From Acestrorhynchus altus (Eukaryota; Chordata; Actinopteri; Characiformes; Acestrorhynchidae), in assembly GCA_034509495.1 (NCBI GenBank), contig CM067522.1, positions 10,650,512 through 10,714,511 on the forward strand: a stretch of 64,000 nt of DNA, written 5' to 3'. Of the stretch, positions 33,870-47,232 are shown piece after piece (position 1 is the first letter of the stretch; each line of letters opens with the position of its first letter). The notes below the pieces were generated by a model. It ran no database searches. It had not been told where the DNA came from and worked only from the letters and a program-made list of their open reading frames with translations. The position numbers and the translations under genes are program-made.

Positions 33870-36800
33870 TTGACAAATTGCCCGCTGTGTAGGCCAAGCC
33901 ACCATTGGAGGAGGGTGTCCCTGGCTGGTGGAGTCTTGTTTTTGTTTGACTATAATGGGAGGTGGAGAAGGGGCTTTTTTTTTACTTTTGGTTTTGCTTT
34001 CAGATCATGGTCAGATTGTTCCACAGAGAGAGCAGGGAGGGCCATCTGGAGATGGAAGCTTGTTAAAAATATTCAGGGCTATATTATGTTATTGTTGCTT
34101 GTCTGTTCACTCAGATGATTGTAGCCAGGCACTGGAGGTCATGATAATTACCACCCAGTGTTTTGTCCAATCAGGTGGTAATTCCTTCTATGATGTATTC
34201 TTGGTACATACGTGACACTGTGGATTGACAAATGTTAAATGCCCTCATGACTTCTGAAAAGAAGCTGAGCAATCCATCTGGCACCTACTATCATGCTTTG
34301 CTCAAACTCTGATATTTCTTGTTGCCTTACCATGAGTTACCACTCACAAGATACCACCTCACAACTTATACAGGGTGTGGATGTTTCCAAACGGTCTTCT
34401 GAGGTAACGCTTAATGAACAGTTTATATGCTGCCAACCCATGACTTGTAAATGGGGCATTTAATGTACAATATTAGATGGATGATCATAGATGGACTACA
34501 GGTGGATAGTGTTCTATTATCTGACTTTGTTAAGCTTTCACACAGTGGATGAATTGAATGCTGTTTGTGGTCTTACCCATAAACAACTTAACTCAAGACT
34601 CAAGTCAAACACACTTATTATCAGCATTTAAATTTTAGTCTGGGATATTTAAATAATACATTTTTGGCATTTCTGAAGAAATATTGGATTACTGGGGTGG
34701 AAGCAGTTACTTCCGAATGCATGCCACTTACTCGACAAGCAGTAGTTACACCAATGTGTCATGCATTTTTAAACAGCTTGGCATATCTCCCTTTTGAACA
34801 CGAATCCTAAAAATTCCAGCCCCCAATTCCATTCTCTCTGAAAGCAATCATTCAAAAGGGGCCGGACTATTCAAAGGAGGGCAGCAAAGTGGGAAATTAA
34901 ATGTCGCTGCTCCTAGCTCTGGAGGGCCAGATACAGATACTGCCACATGTCTTTCATTTTCCTACCGAGGGGTTAGGAGCCGGCGGTTGGGCAATGGGGA
35001 CGCTGGGTCTTTGCTCAATTTCAGGTTTCGTGGGTCTGGAAGGAATCCTAAAGAATTAGCTGAAGATATTCAAACAAAGATAATTCAGGGAATGGAAAGA
35101 ATGGTCTTCCTTTGAAACTGGAACAAAGGGAAACTTGGGGAAAGTATTAGGCTCCCAAAGGGCAGAGGCAAAGTCAACTTCACATGACAGATCACTTCAA
35201 AAGGCAAGAGAGAACACGGGGGAGCTTCTCTCCTCAATAGCAAACAGAGAGAATGTCCTTAATTTCTCGAAAAGCCAGGTTAGGCTGGCTTTTGTAATCT
35301 TTCAAACAGTGCATGAAGGTGTTATGCTGTCAGTGGTCTTCCCAAAAAACACATCTTCAAAATGGTTTACATCAGGAGGGACAGATGGTAAACTGGCATG
35401 ATCAGCTTTATGTTCCAAAAACAATCCAATTATTTCCAGGTAGAAGCTGCTTTCAGCACCGTACTGATACAATGGGAACTCAGAGGACCCAGTACAATAC
35501 AATACAATAGGAGTCATTTCCACAGTATTTTGTAAAATCTATTGTAAATCTATTGTCTGTTGTCGTCTGTGATTTTAAGAGTATCTTGATTAAAACACTG
35601 AGAGAGTATATAAGCCCTAAATATTCACATTCTGAAGAAAAATAGAATTTCAATGTTTAGTGCCTCTCTGAACGCCAAATTATTTTATTTCAAGTTATTT
35701 TGGACCACTGTACACAAGGCAAATATGATCTTACTATACAACAGGGCTGGACTGGCAACTCAATTCAGCCCTGGAGTTTTTACTGACCTTCTGACTTGGG
35801 TCCGGGGTCACTTTGGTCATTTTGATCATTTTGTTAATGCGAAGACTGGCATCTCCCATCCATCTCTCCTATACAAGATCAAGAATTATAGTCACAGCCA
35901 AAATACTGCCACCACTTCACGTCTCACAAAACAATTAGAAATCCAGTTAGAAATGTTATTTCTTTTGTTTGCTTTGAAACGACACAGTCATTCCACACAG
36001 TACTCTAGAAAAGGACGGGAGAAAATGATTGGCCCCCTCAAACTAATATTTGGTAGCACACAGTTTGAAAATATTTAATAAAATCCATCACTTCCTGTAA
36101 CCATGAATTACAGTTACTTACACCACTCAACTCTTCTTCTGTCAACTCCTTCAAATCTGAGAGAATCGCTTTTAATTGTACTTCATTACACAAAAAAAAA
36201 ACATCTGAAAAAAACTTTGTGAAAAACAACATTTGGGCCATTCTTAAAATCCCCATGACTGTACTTTGTAGACGTTTTGTGGCCTAGAATCCTAGAAGTA
36301 TCAAGTGGGGTCCATCTGGGAAGCAGCCATTTAAACAATTCCTTCTTCCAGCATTTTTCTTTTCCAGACACATCCAGGGAGGTTAGCTAAAGTGTTATGG
36401 ATTTCTTAAAGACGTTGTGCATGTTTTCACAATTTTGGATCTCACATCCTCTGAGAAATCTGGTCTCCATGTTTAGTGTGGCATACAAAAATTGAGTCAA
36501 CTATTCTGCATTTAAACTGGTTGAATGTTTGCGTTCTATATTGCCAGCACTGTTACTTGCCATACATTCAAATTAAAGGTGCATCATCAGATTACAATTC
36601 AATATTCAATTCAATTCAAAATTAATTTCCTACTATTTTAAAGGTGTCAAAAAAAGTTTTTTCAGTCTATTTCTGGAGTTCAGTTTGTAGTTATATGATA
36701 TTTGACATTTTTTGTTCTTCAACTTTTGTGTTTTGTTCCAGTGTCTACAATAGAAGTAAATGTAAATACAAAAGCAGAAGTGCAGGCACCCCTATATTTC

Positions 36801-37790
36801 TAGCGACATCTGTACCTGCAACCTTATATAGAAACATGCAGATGGTGTGAAATAGTTACAACCACATTTGACCATACAGTTCTCTAAATTTTTGCATCTA
36901 CCCTTAATTCTTCATGGACGAACAGTCACAACTGATTTTTAAACTTGATAACCTTTAAACTCAGCAATACTGTACAGTTTCTATGTTCCTGTTCAGGCTT
37001 GCTTTCATCCACCTATACATACTGTATGTATATGCATATAATCTCATTTGCATACGTCAACAACCATCTTGTTTGTGCTGAGTGCTGAAAATTTTGTATT
37101 TTACACATGTGCAGCCACATAATTATACCCCAGTGAGACAGGAAGAGGTCAAAGGCAACAAAAAGGAGACTATTTTATCTGACTAGCAGGTCAGCCAGTG
37201 GCATTCTAATTGCTGCTTAACTTAACTAGCAGTTAAGCAGAGGTTTTTATTGGATGACCACATGTTGGATTTCAAAAAAGAGGACATTGGAGACACATGG
37301 GTCTCTACCGTTGTTAGGATGATGTTGCCTGGGGGGGATTCAAGTAGATGTAGGACCACGACAGTGTGTATGTGTAGGTGGGAGTGTGTTGAATACCTCT
37401 AAAACATATGCATATTTAAATACGTAAACCTTTACTCATTCACCAAGACTAATGAGTAGCCTGAATTCTGCCTTCAGCAATGGGTGGAGCTCCTCAGATA
37501 TAATTCCAATGAGATGACTTGTGACAAAGGAAGTTGAGCCAAATCTGAACAGAGCACTGAACGACCCGTTTTCTGACTTAAGCCCATTTCACACCAGATA
37601 TGGTAACTGCACCACATATTGTGACAGTCCTTTCCACAAGCAATGCACTTCTATATTAATCAACACAGCCTTTCACACAGATGCAGTGTGTAAAAATATA
37701 CTTTGGGTCTAAGCTTATGTGTGATGCATGCAGCATTCTAGCAGTTTCAAGGCAGAAACAATACAAAATGAATTGCAATGCAAAGATACA
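33870..37790. other. intergenic, no gene recognised
   Basis: No exon-like signal with recognisable protein was found. The stretch 34790-35120 is of high complexity and balanced composition. At 35485-35510 there is a short (AATAC)n run. 35985-36480 looks like decayed transposon sequence of unknown family. The rest is AT-rich. Confidence 0.55.
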
Positions 37791-37799
37791 GGGCTTTTT

Positions 37800-38395
37800 T
37801 TTGGAGCTACACATAAGAAGTAGTGTCTCTCAGTATGGCCTTGGCTATAACACAACATGTCCAACATCTCAGAATTGAGCTGTTGAGGTTCCTAATGGTA
37901 TCCTATGATAATCCATCCCATGCAGCTTGAATATTCTCACCCAATTCCTACAGATTTTGTGGTAGGGTTGGAGTGCCATGGCATAGTATCTGTGTCTTCA
38001 AAGCAAGCTCTTGAGATGGCAGCAGTATGAAGACAAGCGTTGTCCTGTTTGAACTGGGTGGACTACTGGGTGGACTGTGTGTGGACTACTGGTTTCAGGA
38101 CTTCATTAGTGTAGCATTAGTCTGTCAAAGTGCCTGTAATGAAGACCAAAGGTTATCTGACATTGTACAAAATTGCACACACACCATAACACCAAGCCTT
38201 CTGGATGTGTGTCAACAAATCATTGATCTTGGCACTGACCACAGTACCTCCACCAAGATTCATTGGTTGTCTCCACCAAGAAGCAGGACTTGTCTCTGAA
38301 GAAGACCTACTGTTATTCTGAGTGACTCCATGACAATCTGGGATGATACCATTGGAGGCACAACTATTTTTTTTGAAGATGAGCATACATTCTAG
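37800..38395 (-). mobile_element. decayed DNA transposon (Tc1-like, same family as 9040 and 43000)
   Basis: 'gagctacacataagaagtag', 'tgtctctcagtatggcc' and 'gttcctaatggtatcctatg' match 9040-9260. At 38355-38393 'gaggcacaactattttttttg' and 'gatgagcatacat' resemble the terminal motif of 230-361 and 43778-43805, so one end may be near 38393. No intact transposase is present. Confidence 0.5.
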
Positions 38396-39015
38396 ATTTC
38401 TCTCACTCAGGAAGTGTCTGCATTCCATCAGGGATCTCCATCCTCATATTTCAAATCCTCAATGCTCTGAGCAAAAATCTGTGTCAGTGAAGGGTGTGTG
38501 TGTAATTTTCAACTTCCTCAGTACATCTCATCAACTACACACATCCTGCTCACTTTAAATCAAGACCATGCTTTTGAAAGGTCAGACAAGATTGCAATAG
38601 ACATCTAATTGATCTTTGCCTCTAGTCCTAGATACCTGCCCTCATGAGTGACATTTCAGGCCAGATATAGAAGAGGTTTATTTAAAGCTTGAGCGTCACT
38701 TGTGAAGGAACACTGGATGATCATCAAGTGAGTGATAAAGGTGTTCTAGCTCTTCTTTATTTAGTGTATCAGACTGTAGTATTTGTCTTCCTGAGATGCA
38801 ACTATGGCGCAAATTTTTGAGAAATGGGCTTTGGACTGGAGTGTTGCCCATTCAATCATCTGGACCAGCAAGGAAAAGGGCCAGGAGGTGTGCAAGAACA
38901 GTTGCTTCTCCTTTTTGAGGCTGAGATGCAAAAGCAAAGCACGGAACCCCAAGAAGCTCCCAGGTGCAGAGGTGGCTGCCCACCACTATGAGTGTGTGTT
39001 CTCATTGTCCTGCAC

Positions 39016-39130
<115 letters not shown>

Positions 39131-39879
39131 TGTCTAGTGTCTATGGTACTGCTTTCTGTTTGGGCAGAAAAAGAGGAAGTGTTTGAAAACTGAACGTTGT
39201 GATATTTTAGGGATCACTTTCAAGTTTTTATTTTCCTTTAATGAAGCATGTCATTGTTACACCCAAGCATAGCACTAGAGAACTACTTCAAACTCCTGCA
39301 AAAGTATTCTGCATCAAACCATATCAAATGATACGGATAATTCATGCAGTTTGTGTATCGCTGGTGTTTAGTACTTTAGGAATTTGACTACACGGAGAGT
39401 AATCTTGCATTACTAAACAAAACAGTTGACTGATCAAGTCTTAAAATATCATTTCCTTTGGTGTGGTCAGTGAGGCTGAAACATGCAGATTCCACAAGCA
39501 CCAGAACACAGACTACTATGAATACATAGCACATGCATAAACACCAAGTCAGATCAATATGCTCTTATTGTCATTCAGAACGATAACATTGAAACCAGAT
39601 AAAGTGAATAAAATTCAATATTTAATCAGGGAGTGGGCTCGGGTTGCACGATTTTGGAAAAAAAACCTGACATTGTAATATTTTGTGCTGCAATATATTG
39701 CGATATTTCATTTTTGGCAGGTTTAAGGGGCCTATGATTTCCTGAGTGATGAATATTTGATGATACCTTTAAAAAAAATCAGACAGTCTGGAATTGATCA
39801 AGACCCAAAAGTAACCAATATTTGGACTGGCCAAAGAGAGGGGACCTGATGCTAAAAAGCCTATTGAGTGAGGGTTCAT

Positions 39880-41035
39880 GCAGATATTGGTCAGATATGG
39901 GTCAGTTGCTTCAGGTAATATTCACATCAACCATCAGAATGAGGGGAAAAAACAGCCTCCTATGGGAGATGTGTAAATTCATACATTTCTGACACTTCCT
40001 CGAGCAAAGCCTGTACAATGTATAATAAACATGTCAACCATAAAGCATATGCATGAATTACTGACACAACCTTGCCAAACAGAAATAACAAGCAGAAAGA
40101 AATCAAGTAACTACTGCAATTCTATTCTCAACTGAACCTAAGCCTTACCCTAACCCCAACATTAACCATAACCTAAATGTAATCTAACCCGAACCATAAC
40201 CATAGTAAAATGCAGTAAAATTAGTGTTTCCATCAATTGATATAACAGTTGAGTGCAACTCATCCAGGTTTTTTGCCTTTGTGTAATGCCCCCACCTCCT
40301 TTGGGGTGAAAACAGTCATTCTCATTTAACAGTTACATCATATTGTTGTTGGTCAATGATCAGCGCTGTTTTATAGAACAACAACAACAAAAAAGAAATG
40401 GGGGCTGATGAGTACCTGTGTCAAACAGAATGAATTACCCTATCCAGTGTCTGAAAGCATCAAATCATGTCAGATCCACTTTGAATTTGGATTATTATAA
40501 TGTCATCCTTTTATTATCATGACATAAAATCAATTCAGGGAAAATTCAGCTGCTCCAGTCAGTGCTGGCAAGCTGTTTTAATAACAGGCTAAAATTACAC
40601 TGGGACTTCCTTGGCTTTACACTATGTTTAATGTTTTGCTCTTGAAGGGTAGCATCAGCATCATCAGTGTAAATATCATGCAAATATATATATATATTAT
40701 CTTTTTTGTGGCATGATTCCTGTCAGTAGAAGCTTGGTTTCATTTCATTTCTAGATTTTCTGGGACGTTCAGTACAACAGTCTCCAAATATGGACCCATC
40801 TGCCATGTTCAGACGGTTGAAGGTGGTATAGGTATTGGTGTGATGCGCATTTTCTTTACATATTTTTTGGCCTTTTAATTACAACCGATCATTGCTTGAG
40901 TGCCACCGCCTATTTGAGAGGTGTTTTTGACCAAGTGTATTCCTTCATTGCCACAATTTAAGATCTGTCAATGGCTGCTCCCAGCCTGACGATGCAGCAT
41001 GTAACAAAGCAAAAGTCGTCTTGAACTTCACTGCG
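39880..41035 (+). mobile_element. fragments of a Tc1-like transposon
   Basis: The 5' piece at about 39880-39960 has 'ttcatgcagatattggtcag', 'gttgcttcaggtaatattca' and 'ccatcagaatgagggg'. The 3' piece at about 40880-41035 has 'accgatcattgcttgagtgc', 'attgccacaatttaagatct' and 'gcaaaagtcgtcttgaactt', which belongs to the catalytic domain of the same transposon type as 50140-50670. The intervening 900 bp is unrelated or too diverged. The two pieces may be one interrupted copy or two copies. Confidence 0.55.
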
Positions 41036-41375
41036 TTCACAATGGCATGTTCAAAGTGCCTTTCAAAATGCAATTATAAGCTCCACTGTCAGCATGGTAC
41101 AGATTTCCTATGACTTCTAAGCTATTCAAATCAGCCACAAAAAAGTTTGGCCACATGGGAAGGCTATGGGCTGTCACTGACATACTGCTGTCTCTTGCAG
41201 TCTTGCGTTCTGGAGTAAAAATAGACTGTTTTTCAACCGTTACATCAACACGGTTTTCCGCCCTCTGCATGCTGAAACAAACCATTTGTCTTCAGGCGAA
41301 AAACCTTTTTACTACATTAGCTTCTGTTTGGGTAAACATTAGGACTTCCAGGATGCCAAGACAGTTCTGAAACAT

Positions 41376-42330
41376 TTGCAGCTTCCCCGTGTCATTTTGG
41401 GGCATCCACACACAAGTACATATTTACTGAACACGGAGTTCTATTATGAGCAGGCTGCTGTCTGGCAGCTTTTAATGAAGCCCTGGCAGGCGGAGAGCGA
41501 TGGTGGCAGTCTCAGGAGGCTGTCACTACCATCTGGACAGGTACAGGACACAAAGCCATGCTCACAATGGACTTGGACTTGGACTTGTAGTGTCAGTGTA
41601 CTTGTGGCTTTGTGCCAGGCAGAACAGCACAGTATATACCAATTAACTGTACCAGTAAAACTGTATTTGCTTAATTATTTGTTCAGCATTAGTTTAAGGT
41701 TAATTATTCCCCTGAACAGAACAGAAAACCCATGGATGCTTTTGGCTGCAACTGATAAAACATGCAGCTACATGCAACTTCACTGGCCCACTGGTTTCTA
41801 TTACAAATGTATTAAAAAGCAAACGAGTTTTTGGTTCTTTTTTCTATCTGCAGAAAATTGCTTTTGCGGTCTGTGGTTACTGACTGCACAGCACAGACAT
41901 GGCTGGTACAGACTAGGTTTAATGGATTAGAGTATTCCTTCAAAGCATAAAGTGTCAAAAATGACTGGCCCCTTTTCATCGGTTTCAATTCGCCATCCAT
42001 GGGGGCTTGTCCACTTTCATTGATTTCGTTTTGTCAGCCGGGGGGGTTTGGGTCGGGTGGGGTCCCTTCATATCAGTTTCCGTTGACAGTTGGTGGTGGG
42101 GTGGGTGGTCAAGGGGGGCCATCAACCAGCCTCTTCACCTTCTTAGCAGCCCACATCAATTTTTCCTGGTTGTCCTGATGGCCAGTCCGTCCGTGGCTGG
42201 AATAATACATCCGGACAGTGCTACAATGACTGCAGAATAAGGGTTATCCCATTCTAAACCCATAGCCATAAATATTTTGCAGGTATAACAGCTCCCACTC
42301 TTCTGTCAGGGCTCTGTGGGAGTCAGTCAA
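41376..42330. other. intergenic, long open frame but no recognised gene
   Basis: A 184-residue plus-strand frame at 41376-41930 has no motif I recognise. It includes a (TGGACT)3 run, and its Trp-rich composition is unlike real proteins. The stretch 41440-41560 is of balanced composition and may be conserved non-coding DNA. Confidence 0.5.
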
Positions 42331-42429
42331 GTTCCAAACCTACCCAATCATGCCTTTATGGACCTTGCTTTGACAACAGGGGCACTGCTGGAAAGGAAAA
42401 GGGCAGTTTTCACAAACTTGGAAGCATAT

Positions 42430-43000
42430 GATTGTTTTGGAATGCTGAAGCACTCAAATTCCCCTTCACTAGAACTAAGGGGCCTTCAGGCCAACTCCTG
42501 AACACAACCCCATCGCATTATCCCACTTCCACCAAACTTTACAGTTGGCACCATTCCGTCAGCCAGGTAAACAACGTCTGGCATACACCAAACCCAGTTT
42601 CATACATCAGACTTTTCAGATAGAAAAGCATGATTCGTCAATCCACAGATCCTGTTTCCACAGCGCCAGAGGCCAAAGGTTGTGTGCTTATATTCCATCT
42701 GATGTTTAGCATTATGCTTGGTCGTGTAAGGCTTGCATGCAGCTGCTTGCATGTGAAGCTCCCAGTGCAGAGTTTTTGTGCTGATGTTACGCCAGAGGTT
42801 GGGAGATCTCGCAGTTCTTCAGTCCGTGAAGCGTTGGTGACTATTTCATGAACAGACTTGCTGCAAAGGAGGCATCCTATTAGAGTGCCACACTGGAATT
42901 TAGTGAGCTCTTCATGATGAACCCATTGTTTCACAATTGTTAGTAAAAGCAGACTGTTACTTCTTTTATACTTCCGTGGCAATTAGGATTAGATGCTGCC
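42430..43000 (-). mobile_element. decayed DNA transposon (non-coding remnant)
   Basis: On the plus strand the order 'cacttccaccaaactttaca', 'cagccaggtaaacaacgtct', 'gcatgattcgtcaatccaca', 'tgatgtttagcattatgctt' and 'cacactggaatttagtgagc' follows an abundant fish element whose transposase is antisense to this strand. The minus-strand frame 42638-42982 is a scrambled remnant of that protein. Family not assigned. Confidence 0.55.
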
Positions 43001-43810
43001 GTCATAGAATAGTGCTTCACCGTGCATATCACTGCAAATGCTAATTACATAAAGCATACATATACTTATCCTCAAAACAATAGGTACATCTAGAAAGAAT
43101 CAACAGACTGGCTTGACTTGAGCTCTTCTATTGAAAGCACCTATTGCAAGAGAGAACTCCAGAGGGGTCTCATACTATGCTGTTAGCTGAGGTGGATAGA
43201 AGGCATGCATCAGTGACATGAAGGATCTGGGAGACCTATACAAACCATAAAGTACTGACAGATTGTCCAACGTGCACAAGTGACCCAAAACAATTATGAA
43301 CCTTCAGTCAGCAGTGATGATTCATCCTCCAACACCATTGGTAAAGGGCTGCACAGCACGGGACTACATACACTCAAACCATGTCAAGTTCAATAAAGAC
43401 TGATCACATGACCCAGACATGTCCCAAACTGTCATGGAGTCACAGAAAGGCAGTAAGTCATCTTCACTGACTCGTTCTAATTTTGTCTTAGTGGAGACAA
43501 CCAACAAATCCATTTTTGCACTATTCTAACAGTCGCATCAGCAGGCCTATCCTCGATTGAAAATATGAGGGACGCCATAGGCCATTAGGAACGTCTACAA
43601 CTATACGCTGAGACATCTGGCAAATGCCACGGTGGCCTGAAGCCATACTGGGAGACACTACTTCTGTATGTGAGTTCAATTAATATTGCCTTAATCAGTC
43701 AAAACAAATGATTTCTCCTAGTAACCTTTATCTTCCTACTGAATAGCATTGCAATCTGACAGTCACTTCTGGATGCAGCTATTTTTTCAGATTTTGAGTG
43801 TATATAAAGA
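43000..43810 (+). mobile_element. decayed Tc1-like transposon, family of 230-361 and 9040-9260
   Basis: The 3' part has 'catactgggagacactactt' (reverse complement of the 9070 and 37820 copies) and ends 'ttttgagtgtatata' after 'gcaatctgacagtcacttct'. This terminus is shared with 230-361 and 2370-2475. An antisense/sense decayed coding region probably lies at 43100-43660 but carries many stops. Confidence 0.5.
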
Positions 43811-44259
43811 TCTGCTTTAATATTACACTTTAATATTAATCAAACTACAGGATCTGACTTTTCTGATTAACTATTTTCTTTCTTCTTCTGCTGAAAAGCA
43901 CAAGCTCCTCCAGTGTACAGGGGATGGAGACCCAGTTCTTCCAGCCAGACTGAGTAAATGATTGAGACCTTTTCCAAAGCAACCATCGTTTCATGATTTG
44001 GGAAGTGTTTCAGCTGAATATGTGAGCTAGGAAATTAAATAGGTTGAGTAACAAAGTTCAACAACCTTCCTGAGAAGTACATTGATCAGTTAGAAATGGA
44101 CTATGGAATGGGAATGTAATCAAGAACAAGTGAAAAGGTTTTTCCCCAAATAAAAAGTAACAGTGTTGTTGTAGAGATGAGACAGCAAGATTTGTTCTGC
44201 TGGTAACTCTGCTGCTTCTAGCTTGGCAATAGTCAGGTATTAATTTTAGAACACTTGAT

Positions 44260-45215
44260 CAGGAGTTCAGTGCTCTTGATTTTTGAAGTGACTGGTATCT
44301 ATGGCTATGTAGCGATCCAAAGAGCTCTCTGAGGCCTTAGGAAAAAAACATTATAGATGCAAATGGGTTTGGGAAGGGATTCCAAAAGATCTGAAAACAA
44401 TTAGAAAGCAGCCATTCGACTGTCTGGAAAATAGAAAACAACTGCCAAAATGGCCAGATGAGGCCGTCCTAGAAAGTTCAGCCCAGGAGCAAATGGCAGG
44501 ATGTGTGAAGTAGTCTCCAACAATCTTAAAATGTCATCATGGGCCCTAAAGGTAGCTCTTGCCAAATTTGATATGAAAGTGCAGCTTCTATCATCAGAAA
44601 GAGACCAAAGAAGTTTGATTTTATGGGAGGTGTGTGAGGAGGAAACCCTTGCAATGAGAAATAAAACCCTTCAGGGCAAGAATAAAGTTTGGAAGAGAAC
44701 ACCTAAACAAAGAACAGGACGTCTGGAACAATGTGCTTTGGACAGATAAATCTGAAGTTGAATTATTTGGGTACAGTAACAGACGTAACATTGGCCCAAA
44801 CCAGACAGGACAAGAACCTCATACTAACTGTGAGGCACAGAGGTGGAAATGTCATGGTTTGGGCTGCTTTGCTCTCTGTCACAGAAACCATCCTGATTAT
44901 CTTTATTTATATCAGAGGAGGATTGAAGAAAATGCCCATCTGTACATACACCGATGATGAAACATTGCATAGCTGAAAGAATTCTGACTGCAGGAGTGGC
45001 AAAATCTTCCTTCAAGTCAAAATCAGGGACCAACAGAAAGTCAGAGGAAACATCTAATAGATATTATTTCAGCCAAAGGAGCTATTAAGGCATAGGCTGT
45101 CCTAACATTTCCTCACAAGAAAATTGAGGATTTTTTTTTGTTTAATTTCATCACCTCGAACTCTCATTTGAAAATGTCCAGATGTTTAAATATGCTCAAG
45201 TCATAACTTTGACTG
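44260..45215 (+). pseudogene. Tc1-like transposase remnant
   Basis: Broken plus-strand frames carry 'VLWTDKSEVELFGYSNRRNI'-like sequence at about 44731-44795, the first catalytic Asp region. In a shifted frame, 'VRHRGGNVMVWAALLSVTE' is at about 44829-44885. Upstream, 'gattccaaaagatctgaaaa' and 'ggccagatgaggccgtccta' are typical of the N-terminal half. Several frameshifts, stops and deletions make it inactive. The ends are unclear. Confidence 0.7.
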
Positions 45216-46227
45216 TACTTCTAAAAAAAAAGAAGAAAGGAATATTCTGCTTTTACTAGATGAAGAAAACATATAAATAACGGAAAAATTCAGAATTAAT
45301 GAAAATCACTGCATTGAAAAATCTTTAATGTATTTTTACACAAAGGGCATTAGCATGAATTGCAGGTTTGGGACTACATAGATACTGATGTCCACTTATT
45401 CAATTTGTTGACTCAAAGTAAAGGAACTCGTGCTTGAAAATCCAGATACATTAAGTTAAAAGTATTGTTTGTGGGGTTCGCAATATTTACACATAGACAA
45501 TTCAAGTAAAATATTACTACAGCATTAATGCAGTGTTGATACAACATAATAACTCAGTGAAAAATCTTCGAGTTTCTCATGGAAAAATATTCACAGCTGG
45601 AAGAAAGCAATCAAGCAGTCCGGAAAGAGTTTGGGACTAAGTCAAAAGAATTTAGTCTGCAATACATGCTTTTGGCAAGATGTGTGCTTTTTTAACCGTG
45701 AGTTACCTCCTGTGACAGCCAGCAGGTTCGTTTAAGGTGTGGAATATGAAGTATTTCAAATGTGGATTGAGTGACTCACTTTACTTTACAGCATTTTAAG
45801 GAAAAGAATGAATTCAACTAAAGATTTCCAACAGATTTTCTTCCATTGGAGGATTGGATGGAAATGGATCATAAAAAGGGAACAAAGACAACAAAGGATA
45901 TGAAAAATATTTAGGAAATTTCACAAAATTCAGGCAAGCCATCAAACAAATGTCAGCATCTTTTAAAATTAATCTACTTGAAACAAAAAACAAAAACAAA
46001 AAATATATCCATTGTGAAGAAATGAATATGTTACAGATTTATAAATTAATATTCATTATTCCTGTGTGATTGAGATAAGTATGTAAATTCATGATCATAA
46101 GATTCTTTTAAGTACACTGTACAAATGAGTACTTGCTTCACTGATTGCACAGCCACACATCTTTTGTAAGTAAGATATTGGGCTCCATGGACGTGGGAAA
46201 ATTAAGACTAAACAAGAAAACCCGTGT

Positions 46228-46233
46228 TTTATT
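46228..46233 (-). terminator. pdzd2: candidate pdzd2 polyadenylation signal
   Basis: TTTATT on the plus strand is AATAAA on the minus strand, 200 nt after the pdzd2 stop codon (46435-46433). It is the first canonical signal downstream. Longer 3' UTRs using later signals are possible. Confidence 0.5.
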
Positions 46234-46432
46234 TTTACAAGTACCATCCAATTAAAAAATGGCTGATTCTTCATTAGAAACCCATGAGCAGGAAATGTAC
46301 GTTCACAGGGACCTGGTTAAAAAAGAAGTACAAAAATAGGAAAGAGAGCAGTCCTTATATGTACACAATACGATCGGTTTGGCACTCTGTTTACATGCTG
46401 AACAAGTCCACTGCTCACAGTCTGGCTGAATG

Positions 46433-46599
46433 TCATACTGACGTCTGGGGTTTTCTAATGACTAACTGGACGGGGCCCTCAGAGATTGCTTTGATGACGT
46501 TCCAGGCGTCGTAGTGCATTAGGCCTTGCAAGGACCTGCCATTAATAGCTAGAACCTCATCTCCCACATCGATGACCCGGGACAGTTCAGCAGCACCTC
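46433..46599 (-). CDS. pdzd2: pdzd2 last coding exon (end of C-terminal PDZ, stop)
   Basis: This encodes the second half of the last PDZ domain (GAAELSRVIDVGDEVLAING, then LQGLMHYDAWNVIKAISEGP) and ends ...VIRKPQTSV-stop, with the TGA at 46435-46433. The acceptor is ttttactcag|GAGG (AG at 46601-46600). The two starting bases complete a Gly codon with the G that ends the previous exon. That gives RIFRGGAAEL, the expected PDZ carboxylate-loop-to-helix region. The GDEVLAING and DAWNVIK motifs are typical of the last PDZ of PDZD2 and of its relative IL-16. GPVQLVIRK points to PDZD2. Confidence 0.93.
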
Positions 46600-47232
46600 C
46601 TGAGTAAAACAAAACAACAGCAGCCATGATTTTCAGTGGATCTGTGTGAGGTTACCATCGCAAAAACAGCCACAGACAAAAGATGTTTAATCATACAGCC
46701 CATAGTTAAATGAATTATGTGTGTCATCGTTTTGAAGGAACAGTTTAGGATCACTAAAGACAGATGCAGTTTATCAGCTAAGATGAGCCAAGATGAAAGC
46801 TGAATGCTGCCAACACTGGACTTTTTAATATGATTGAGTAATTACAATTAATTCAAACTTATGCAACAGTATCAAACTAACTGCTAGTAAAGGAGGTTTG
46901 ATTAAAAGTCATATAGATTAAAGCCAAACAAAAAATAGGTTTGATGTAATATAATAAACAATACAGTTTAGAATTAAATTACATTTTTTTTTCCGGGACT
47001 TAATCAGAGTTGCCTCCAATGAGGAGGGCCTTAGTTCACCATAGTTGGGCCATTTTGCTGGTGTAGCAAATGTGCCTGTATACAAAAATCACCAAACTCT
47101 GCTGGAAACTGCCCTTCTGGGGCTGGATATGGTCACCCCTGAATTAAATAATGTTTATCCAGCATTTGGACTACTACAATGTCTCCCTCTAGTGGAGGAT
47201 CGTGAGTCAGACCAGCTAGAGCGAATAGTTAC

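Noticed and set aside
41376..41930. 184-residue plus-strand frame
   Set aside because: No recognisable motif, odd composition (WTWTWT from a TGGACT run), no splice or promoter context, so probably chance.
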